DNA of 5,484 bases from Actinomycetota bacterium (GTDB lineage: Bacteria; Actinomycetota; Humimicrobiia; Humimicrobiales; Humimicrobiaceae). The notes under the pieces were generated by a model that saw only the letters and a program-made list of their open reading frames with translations, searched no databases and was not told the DNA's origin. The DNA lies in NCBI GenBank assembly GCA_018399435.1, contig JAGYOJ010000114.1:1-5484 (forward strand), read 5' to 3'. Position numbers and translations under genes: made by a program. This document shows, piece after piece, positions 1 to 5,156 of this stretch (its first letter is position 1; each line of letters begins with the position of its first letter).

Positions 1-221
1 CTGTTGACTCACAATTGGAAGAACTATTTTCCAAATTTGGTCAAGTCCAGAGCGTTGCTGTAATAGGCAATAAAGGTTTTGGATTTGTTGAGATGTCAAA
101 TACAGATGAAGCGGAAAAAGCAAAGGATGCTCTTGATGGAACAGATTTTGAGGGAAGAACCCTTAGAGTTGATGAGGCTCGTCCAAAGAGAGACAAGCCA
201 GCTAGAAACTTCAGGAGATAA
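1..221 (+). CDS. RRM-domain RNA-binding protein, 3' part (5' end outside window)
   Basis: The reading frame is open from the left edge (first full codon at base 3) to TAA at 219-221, giving 72 visible residues. This is most of one RNA recognition motif. The RNP-1 signature KGFGFVEM is encoded at about 72-95, preceded by the first helix (QLEELFSKFGQVQSV) and followed by the second helix (DEAEKAKDALDG) and last strand (GRTLRVDEA). RNP-2 and the start codon lie upstream of the window. Bacterial proteins of this kind are usually single-RRM, roughly 80-110 residues, cytoplasmic and bind single-stranded RNA; some are linked to cold response. The TTG at 15 should not be taken as the start, because the RRM fold clearly continues upstream. 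The loop before RNP-1 is very short (VIGNKGFGF), lacking the usual Asp-Arg-x-Thr-Gly insertion. The tail is a short Arg/Lys-rich stretch, not a long glycine-rich one. Family assignment is secure; the RNA target cannot be told. Confidence 0.92.
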   Translation, partial: VDSQLEELFSKFGQVQSVAVIGNKGFGFVEMSNTDEAEKAKDALDGTDFEGRTLRVDEARPKRDKPARNFRR

Positions 222-229
222 TAATCAAA

Positions 230-275
230 ATACATACAGGTTTTTTAAAAAACCTGTATGTATACTTATTTTTTT
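230..275 (+). terminator. Strong intrinsic terminator after the RRM gene
   Basis: Bases 230-263 form a perfect 34-bp palindrome: arms ATACATACAGG plus six T, answered by six A plus CCTGTATGTAT. It starts 8 bases after the RRM stop codon. On the plus strand it is followed by a run of seven T at 269-275. The T6/A6 at the centre adds to the stem, leaving a small loop around TTAA. On the minus strand the sequence beyond the palindrome is also T-rich (TTTTGATTATT), so it could work in both directions. It separates the RRM transcript from the radical SAM gene. Confidence 0.9.
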
Positions 276-345
276 AAACAATGATTTATTTTCCAAATTA
301 AATTCTAAGCAAATCATTTTATATAAACAATTTTACATAAACATA

Positions 346-352
346 AAGAAGG
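346..352 (+). promoter_or_regulatory. Ribosome binding site of the radical SAM gene
   Basis: AAGAAGG lies 4 bases before the ATG at 357. It supports that ATG as the start. The 70 bases upstream (276-345) are very AT-rich with several TATA-like hexamers (for example 320-327), but no convincing -35 partner, so no promoter is called there, although the terminator at 230-275 implies one must exist between the two genes. Confidence 0.75.
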
Positions 353-356
353 CGAA

Positions 357-1859
357 ATGAAAGTTTTATTAATTTATCCAGAATATGAAAATACATTCTG
401 GAATGTAAAAAAAGTATTAAAAGTAGTAGGCAAGAAAGCAGCCTACCCTCCCCTTGGGCTTTTAACTGTTGCAGCCATGCTACCAGGCCAATGGGAGAAA
501 AAATTAATTGATATGAATTGCCAGACTTTAAATGAGGAACATATAAAGTGGGCAGATTATGTATTAGTAAGTTCAATAATAGGCCAAAAAAAATCTACAA
601 AAAAAGTAATAAGCAAGGTACAGGAAATTGGAAAAACTGTTATTGCTGGAGGTTCCCTTTTTACAACTGGCTGGGAAGAATTTTCCTCAGTGGATACCCT
701 TGTTTTAGGGGAATCTGAAGAAATAATGCCTGATCTTATAAAAGATATGGAGAATAATAATCTTAAAAAGATATATTCTGCAGAAGATTTCCCCCCTATA
801 AATAAGGCTCCTATACCAGCATGGGATCTTATAAACTTATCTTACTATAATTCAGTATGCATACAACTAACAAGAGGCTGCCCTTATAATTGTGAATTTT
901 GTGATGTTGTTCATTTAAACGGAAGGATACCCCGGATAAAAGGAAGGGAACAAATAATTTCTGAGCTTGATTCAGTTTATGAAATTGGATGGAGGGCTGG
1001 CGTATTTTTTGTAGATGATAATTTTATCGGAAATAAAGCTATCCTTAAAAAAGAAATTTTACCGGCAATTATAAAATGGCAAAAAGAAAGAGGGCATCCA
1101 TTTACCTTAAGCACGCAGCTCTCTATTAACTTTTCAGATGACAAGGATTTAATGGGCCTGATGACACAGGCTGGCTTTTCAACAGTTTTTGTAGGCATAG
1201 AAACCACGGATCCTGACGGTCTTGAAGAATGCGGTAAATACCATAATAAAAATAGGAATTTGCTTGCATCTGTTAAAAAAATACAAAACCATGGATTTGA
1301 AGTTAATGCAGGATTTATACTTGGCTTTGACAGTGATAAGGAGACTGTGTTCCAAAACCAAATTGACTTTATCCAAAAAAGTGGAATTGTTGCCGCAATG
1401 GTAGGGCTCCTTAATGTCTCGCCCAAAACCAGACTTTACAAAAGGTTAAAAAAATCTAACCGCCTTTTAGACCATAAAAACACTCCAGAACTTTCTGAAT
1501 TAAATTTTATTCCAAAAATGGAAACTAAAACATTGATAGACGGCTATAATGATGTACTTAAGACTATTTATTCGCCAAAGTATTATTTTAATAGAATAAA
1601 GACATTCTTAAGGGAATACAAGCCTAAAAAAGTTGGGCATACAAAAGTTGGACTATACCATATTAGGGGCTTGTTTGCTTCATTATGGTTCTTAGGAATC
1701 TTAGGAAGCGGAAGGCATTATTACTGGGGTTTAATTCTGTGGAGCATGTTTAGAAGGCCAACCCTTTTACCTTATGCTTTCGCTTTGCCTCTGGGGCTAA
1801 TGCATTTTAAGACGCTAGCCTGGGCAAAGCAATATAATTCCTACTACAGGGAAGGATAA
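357..1859 (+). CDS. B12-binding radical SAM protein with C-terminal DUF4070
   Basis: The protein has 500 residues, the normal length for this family. Residues 1-140 resemble a cobalamin-binding Rossmann domain (PPLGLLTVAAMLP 31-43, AGGSLFTTG 97-105, VLGESEE 116-122). The radical SAM core starts with Cys175, Cys179 and Cys182 in CPYNCEFC, which bind the 4Fe-4S cluster that cleaves S-adenosylmethionine, followed by FFVDDNFIGNK (217-227), VFVGIET (277-283) and GFILGFDSD (319-327). The C-terminal third matches the DUF4070 type and ends in aromatic, hydrophobic stretches (about 434-487) that suggest membrane association. The usual DxHxxG cobalamin-ligand motif is not visible, as in several relatives that bind B12 without a protein histidine. 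Known relatives include the hopanoid C-2 methylase HpnP, so methylation or another radical reaction on a lipid-like substrate is a reasonable inference, but the substrate is unknown and no hopanoid genes are in view. It lies between a strong terminator and the sigma gene, 62 bp ahead of the latter on the same strand, so co-transcription is possible. Confidence 0.9.
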   Translation: MKVLLIYPEYENTFWNVKKVLKVVGKKAAYPPLGLLTVAAMLPGQWEKKLIDMNCQTLNEEHIKWADYVLVSSIIGQKKSTKKVISKVQEIGKTVIAGGSLFTTGWEEFSSVDTLVLGESEEIMPDLIKDMENNNLKKIYSAEDFPPINKAPIPAWDLINLSYYNSVCIQLTRGCPYNCEFCDVVHLNGRIPRIKGREQIISELDSVYEIGWRAGVFFVDDNFIGNKAILKKEILPAIIKWQKERGHPFTLSTQLSINFSDDKDLMGLMTQAGFSTVFVGIETTDPDGLEECGKYHNKNRNLLASVKKIQNHGFEVNAGFILGFDSDKETVFQNQIDFIQKSGIVAAMVGLLNVSPKTRLYKRLKKSNRLLDHKNTPELSELNFIPKMETKTLIDGYNDVLKTIYSPKYYFNRIKTFLREYKPKKVGHTKVGLYHIRGLFASLWFLGILGSGRHYYWGLILWSMFRRPTLLPYAFALPLGLMHFKTLAWAKQYNSYYREG

Positions 1860-1865
1860 TTTTTA

Positions 1866-1895
1866 ATATCATTTATGTTAAACATTTTTTATAAT
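1866..1895 (+). promoter_or_regulatory. Candidate promoter of the sigma factor gene
   Basis: TATAAT at 1890-1895 is a perfect -10 match. The best -35 partner is ATATCA (1866-1871), only three of six matches, with an 18-base spacer. If used, transcription would begin near 1902 and give an untranslated leader of about 20 bases. Perfect TATAAT hexamers arise easily by chance in sequence this AT-rich, so confidence is limited. No terminator separates this site from the radical SAM gene, so read-through transcription is the alternative. Confidence 0.35.
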
Positions 1896-1896
1896 A

Positions 1897-1903
1897 AGAA
1901 GGA
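1897..1903 (+). promoter_or_regulatory. SD-like sequence at unusual distance from the sigma start codon
   Basis: AGAAGGA matches the 3' end of 16S rRNA well but sits 18 bases before the ATG at 1922, far beyond the usual 5-10. The reading frame upstream of the ATG is open only back to 1907 (TAA at 1904-1906) and contains no ATG, GTG or TTG; the only alternative is a rare ATT at 1916, 12 bases from the SD. It may act weakly, act at long range, or be unused if transcription starts near 1902. Confidence 0.4.
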
Positions 1904-1921
1904 TAATTAAAAAATATTAAA

Positions 1922-2791
1922 ATGAAAAAAGCACAAAAATTAAAATCAAAAAATAATGGCGCAATATATACTGACGATCCTATAAAAGAATATTTTAAGG
2001 AAATTGGCAAAGTAAGGCTTCTTACTTCTGCTAGAGAGATTCAGCTTGCCAAAAAAATTGAAGAAGGAGACTTGTCTGCAAAAAGCAAACTAATTGAGGC
2101 AAACCTAAGGCTTGTTGTCAGCATAGCAAAAAAATATGTTAGCAGGGGCATGACTTTATTAGACCTTATACAAGAAGGCAATCTCGGCCTTATAAGGGCT
2201 GTTGATAAATATGATTATAAAAAAGGCTTTAAATTTTCAACTTATGCAACCTGGTGGATCAGGCAAGCAATCACAAGAGCTATTGCAGACCAGGCAAGAA
2301 CTATAAGAATTCCTGTACACATGGTTGAAAATGTCAATAAATATATACGTACCCAAAGAAAGCTGCTTCAAGAACTTGGAAGGGACCCAACTGTTGAGGA
2401 GGTAGCAAAAGCATTAGAAACTACCCCGGAGGATGTTAGAAAGATTATAAGGATAGCCCAAAATACTGTATCCCTTGATACCCCAATAGATGAAGAAAGA
2501 GAAACACAGCTTAGTGACCTCATTGAAGATCCCGAGGTAGAGGCTCCTCCTGATGCAGCCTCTTTTTCATTGCTGCAAGAAAATATAAGCATGGTCCTAA
2601 GCAACTTAAAAGAGCGGGAAGTAAAAATTATTAAATTAAGATTTGGCCTTTATGACGGCCTGCCCAGGACACTAGAAGAAGTTGGTAGAGAGTTTAATCT
2701 AACCAGAGAAAGAATTAGGCAAATTGAGTTTAAGGCGCTTTGCAAATTGCGCAATATAAGGGCCAGCAAGTCATTAAAAGATTTCCTTTAA
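1922..2791 (+). CDS. rpoD: RNA polymerase sigma factor, RpoD/SigA type (short form)
   Basis: A 289-residue sigma-70 protein that directs RNA polymerase to -10/-35 promoters. Region 1.2 begins at DDPIKEYFKEIG (18-29). Region 2 spans about 53-131, with core-binding DLIQEGNLGLIRAVDKYD (81-98), the promoter-melting and -10 segment FSTYATWWIRQAITRAI (105-121) and TIRIPVHMVE (127-136). Region 3 covers about 137-215. Region 4 (about 226-277) holds the -35-binding helix-turn-helix from TLEEVG to RIRQIEFKAL. The end (KSLKDFL) aligns with the usual RpoD C-terminus, so the protein is complete. Only about 17 basic residues precede region 1.2: region 1.1 and the spacer before region 2 are absent, so it is well below the roughly 370 residues of Bacillus SigA. 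Sequence conservation is of primary-sigma grade, but a group 2 (non-essential, RpoD-like) factor cannot be excluded without the rest of the genome. The ATG is the only plausible start, though its SD is oddly distant. Confidence 0.9.
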   Translation: MKKAQKLKSKNNGAIYTDDPIKEYFKEIGKVRLLTSAREIQLAKKIEEGDLSAKSKLIEANLRLVVSIAKKYVSRGMTLLDLIQEGNLGLIRAVDKYDYKKGFKFSTYATWWIRQAITRAIADQARTIRIPVHMVENVNKYIRTQRKLLQELGRDPTVEEVAKALETTPEDVRKIIRIAQNTVSLDTPIDEERETQLSDLIEDPEVEAPPDAASFSLLQENISMVLSNLKEREVKIIKLRFGLYDGLPRTLEEVGREFNLTRERIRQIEFKALCKLRNIRASKSLKDFL

Positions 2792-2883
2792 TTAATAGAT
2801 TTGCTTAGCTTATAGGTTCCTACCACTTTGTATCTTATTTTTTCTTTTATTTGCAAACAATATCAAATTAAATCTATTATCAG
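2792..2883. other. Convergent intergenic spacer, T-rich, terminator unresolved
   Basis: The 92-bp gap lies between the stop codons of the sigma gene (plus) and asd (minus). On the plus strand a weak GGT/ACC hairpin (2815-2824) is followed at a distance by a T-rich stretch (2833-2852, including six T in a row), which could end sigma transcription. No GC-rich stem is present, and on the minus strand no U-run follows any stem. No gene is supported here. Confidence 0.4.
2793..2879. repeat. 10-bp perfect inverted repeat framing the convergent spacer
   Basis: TAATAGATTT (2793-2802) is exactly matched by its reverse complement AAATCTATTA (2870-2879), with 67 bases between. The arms start 1 base after the sigma stop and end 4 bases before the asd stop. 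In RNA from either strand they could close a long stem-loop. AT-only repeats of this length occur by chance in such sequence, so a role in termination is only a suggestion. Confidence 0.4.
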
Positions 2884-3891
2884 TTACCTAATAAGTTTTT
2901 CTGCAATCTGGATTGCATTAAGTGCAGCGCCCTTCCTTAGCTGGTCGCCAACAACCCACATATTGATGCCATTATCTAAAGAATTATCTTCCCTTAATCT
3001 GCCAATATAAACATCGTCTCTTCCAGAAGAGTCAAGAGCTGTAGGATATATAGCATTTTTAAAGTCATCCTTTACAATTATGCCTTCAGCATTATTTAAG
3101 GCTTCCATTACTTTCCCTAAAGATAATTTCTTTTCCGTTTCAATATTTATAGACTCAGAATGTGAAGTATAAACTGGAACCCTTACTGTTGTTGCAGATA
3201 CTTTAATATCAGCATCAGAAAATATTTTCTTGGTTTCGTATACCATTTTCATTTCTTCTTTTGTGTATCCGTTATCTAAGAAAACATCTATATGGGGCAG
3301 AACGTTAAAGGCAATTTGAACTGGAAAAACATTGCACTCTATGTCATTGCTTTTTTCGCAAACAAGCTTCTGCACCTGTCTGTCAAGCTCATCTATTGCC
3401 TTTGCCCCTGCGCCTGAAACTGCCTGATAAGTGGATACAATAATCCTTTTAATTTTAGATAAATCATAAATTGGCTTTATTGCCACTGCCATAATTATTG
3501 TTGAACAATTTGGATTTGCAATAATTCCATTGTGCTTAAATATTTGGCTGCTATTAACCTCAGGCACAACAAGGGGTATATCTTCCTCCATTCTAAAAGC
3601 GCTGCTATTGTCAATAACTACAGCGCCGCTATCTACAGCATATTTTGCAAACTCTTTTGAAACAGAGCCTCCAACAGAAAACAATGCAATATCAATATTG
3701 CTAAAGGACCCTTTCCCAAGTTCCTTTATTTCAAGCTCTTCTCCCCTGAATTCTATAACTTTTCCAGCAGACCTTTTTGAAGCAAGTGGAAGTAAATTTT
3801 TTATAGGAAATTCTCTTTCCTCTAATATTTTTAAAAATACTTTTCCAACCGCGCCTGTAACACCTGCGATTGCAACATTATATTGCTTCAA
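2884..3891 (-). CDS. asd: Aspartate-semialdehyde dehydrogenase
   Basis: This 335-residue cytoplasmic enzyme reduces 4-phospho-aspartate with NADPH to aspartate semialdehyde, the second step of the aspartate-family pathway. The N-terminus carries the dinucleotide-binding loop GVTGAVG (10-16). IDNSSAFRMEEDIPLVVPEVN runs from 93 with substrate-binding Arg100. The catalytic cysteine is Cys129 in NPNCST, the STYQAVSGAG segment is 153-162, and the general base is His244 in RVPVYTSHSE. The C-terminus WVVGDQLRKGAALNAIQIAE (312-331) is typical. Length matches the usual 330-370. The start is TTG: a strong SD sits 5 bases upstream, the glycine loop falls at the expected distance, and no ATG or GTG lies in frame before the upstream TAA. 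It follows lysC by 47 bp with no terminator between, so co-expression with the aspartokinase that makes its substrate is very likely. No dapA or hom follows; the unit ends against the sigma gene. Confidence 0.96.
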   Translation of the reverse strand: MKQYNVAIAGVTGAVGKVFLKILEEREFPIKNLLPLASKRSAGKVIEFRGEELEIKELGKGSFSNIDIALFSVGGSVSKEFAKYAVDSGAVVIDNSSAFRMEEDIPLVVPEVNSSQIFKHNGIIANPNCSTIIMAVAIKPIYDLSKIKRIIVSTYQAVSGAGAKAIDELDRQVQKLVCEKSNDIECNVFPVQIAFNVLPHIDVFLDNGYTKEEMKMVYETKKIFSDADIKVSATTVRVPVYTSHSESINIETEKKLSLGKVMEALNNAEGIIVKDDFKNAIYPTALDSSGRDDVYIGRLREDNSLDNGINMWVVGDQLRKGAALNAIQIAEKLIR

Positions 3892-3896
3892 TTTAA

Positions 3897-3904
3897 CTCC
3901 CCTT
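3897..3904 (-). promoter_or_regulatory. Ribosome binding site that fixes the TTG start of asd
   Basis: Read on the minus strand, AAGGGGAG lies 5 bases before the TTG at 3891-3889. It is one of the strongest SD sites in the window and is the main reason for accepting a TTG start. The rest of the 47-bp gap to lysC is AT-rich, without a hairpin. Confidence 0.85.
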
Positions 3905-3938
3905 AAGATTATTTTTTATTTGGTATACTTTACTATAT

Positions 3939-5156
3939 TTATTTATCTAATTCAAAACCTTTATGGAGAGCTTTAACAGCACTCTTAATTTTATCCTTCC
4001 TTATAATACAGGAAATCCTTATGGGTGAAGTGCTTATCATCTCAATGTTTATGCCTTCATCCCCTAAAAATTTAAACATTTTTGCTGCAATGCCCGGATG
4101 GGTTTGCATGCCAGCACCAATAATTGATACTTTTCCTACTTCTGTGTCCAGCTCAAAATTCTTGTAGTTTAATTCTTGCAAAACTTTTTTAGCAAGATCC
4201 TTGTCATTTTCTGTAACGGTCAAGGATATGGTAGCAATATTTTCTTCACTGACATTTTGTACAATTAAATCTACATTAATATTTTCTTCAGCTAATTGGC
4301 CAAATAAGCTGGCTGCAATTCCAGGTTTATCTTCTAATCCATGGACAGTAATTTTTACCTGGTTAGTATCATAGGATACTCCTGTTATTATAGGCCTTTC
4401 CATTTTTTCATTAGTTTTTTCCATTATCCAAGTCCCTTCAATATCGTCAAAGCTTGACCTTACATGTAAAACTACATTATATTTTTTTGCAAATTCTACT
4501 GCCCTTAAATGCAATACTTTTGCGCCCGAAGAAGCCAGCTCTAGCATTTCATCATAGGACAATGAATGTATCTTTTTAGCTTCTTGGACCATATTGGGAT
4601 CAGTTGCATACACGCCTGTAACATCAGTATATATTTCACAATATTTAGCATTTAAAGCAGAAGCCAGGGCTACTGCTGTTGTGTCTGAGCCTCCCCTTCC
4701 AAGCGTAGTTATATCATTTTGCCTGGAAACACCCTGGAAGCCAGCCACAATAACGATCTTTCCCTTCTTTAGTTCATTTGTGATCCTATTACAATTTATG
4801 CTTAATATTTTTGCATTTGTATAAATATTATCCGTGAGAATACCTGCCTGGTTGCCGGTTAAGGAAATGCAAGGCTGCTCCTTCTCATGTATAGCCATTG
4901 AAAGCAGAGCAATAGATACCTGCTCTCCGGTGGAAAGAAGCATATCCATCTCTCTCCTGGAAGGAGCGCCAGTTATTTGATTAGACATTTCAATTAAGTC
5001 ATCAGTTGTAGAACCCATTGCTGATACTGTTACCACAACTTTGCTACCCCCTTCTTTTGCTTTTATGGCCTTACGGGCAACATTTTTTATTTTTTTAGCA
5101 TCAGCAACAGAGGTTCCACCAAACTTCATTACAATTATATCATTTTTTATAGCCAC
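3939..5156 (-). CDS. lysC: Aspartate kinase, monofunctional, two ACT domains
   Basis: This 405-residue enzyme phosphorylates aspartate with ATP, the committed step to Lys, Thr, Met and diaminopimelate. The kinase domain (1 to about 240) shows KFGGTSV (11-17), STGEQVS (75-81), GRGGSDTT (153-160) and the nucleotide-binding YTDVTGVYATDP (176-187). Two ACT domains follow, about 264-334 (VTVHGLEDKPGIAASLF-like, with VQNVS at 299-303) and 342-405 (KVSIIGAGMQTHPGIAAKMF, then ISTSPIRIS). Length and ACT layout match the Bacillus LysC and Corynebacterium type, which are feedback-inhibited by lysine, alone or with threonine; that inhibition is inferred here. There is no homoserine dehydrogenase fusion. 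The start is GTG, directly abutting the TAG of the preceding porB gene, so translational coupling is likely; ATG at codon 10 would cut into the first strand. One oddity is Asn188, where most relatives have Arg (ATDPN instead of TDPR). Codon 245 offers a possible internal start. Confidence 0.96.
   Translation of the reverse strand: MAIKNDIIVMKFGGTSVADAKKIKNVARKAIKAKEGGSKVVVTVSAMGSTTDDLIEMSNQITGAPSRREMDMLLSTGEQVSIALLSMAIHEKEQPCISLTGNQAGILTDNIYTNAKILSINCNRITNELKKGKIVIVAGFQGVSRQNDITTLGRGGSDTTAVALASALNAKYCEIYTDVTGVYATDPNMVQEAKKIHSLSYDEMLELASSGAKVLHLRAVEFAKKYNVVLHVRSSFDDIEGTWIMEKTNEKMERPIITGVSYDTNQVKITVHGLEDKPGIAASLFGQLAEENINVDLIVQNVSEENIATISLTVTENDKDLAKKVLQELNYKNFELDTEVGKVSIIGAGMQTHPGIAAKMFKFLGDEGINIEMISTSPIRISCIIRKDKIKSAVKALHKGFELDK
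4422..4438 (-). promoter_or_regulatory. Possible internal start for an aspartokinase beta subunit
   Basis: On the minus strand AAGGGA (4438-4433) stands 8 bases before an in-frame ATG (4424-4422), codon 245 of lysC. Translation from here to 3939 would give a 161-residue protein made of just the two ACT domains. Bacillus subtilis and Corynebacterium glutamicum lysC genes are known to make such a beta subunit (about 163 and 172 residues) from an internal in-frame start at the same place. The SD-like bases also encode the conserved Glu-Gly-Thr, so the match could be incidental. Confidence 0.5.

Noticed and set aside
215..221. Reading the 230-263 palindrome as an operator for the radical SAM gene
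   Set aside because: It starts 8 bases after a stop codon and has a downstream T run, the layout of an intrinsic terminator, and it lies about 95 bases before the next gene.
79..360. 93-codon plus-strand open frame overlapping the RRM gene and the following gap
   Set aside because: It is the shifted frame of the RRM gene, runs through the terminator palindrome and AT-rich leader, and has no recognisable domain.
977..1426. 149-codon minus-strand open frame inside the radical SAM gene
   Set aside because: It is antisense to a well-conserved coding region, shows no recognisable motif, and its composition is what the opposite strand predicts.
1875..1885. ATGTTAAACAT near-palindrome after the radical SAM gene as a terminator
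   Set aside because: Only a 3-bp stem can form around a workable loop, so the following T run is not enough to call termination.
1916..1921. ATT at 1916 as the true start of the sigma gene
   Set aside because: It is nearer the SD (12 bases) but ATT initiation is very rare, and it adds only two residues; ATG at 1922 is preferred.
2828..3010. 60-codon hydrophobic plus-strand open frame between the sigma gene and asd
   Set aside because: Two thirds of it is antisense to asd, and no ribosome binding site precedes its ATG; not supported as a small membrane protein.
3530..3976. 148-codon plus-strand open frame across asd and the asd-lysC gap
   Set aside because: Antisense shadow of asd; the hydrophobic, Ser-rich translation is typical of reverse-strand reading, and asd motifs are unambiguous.
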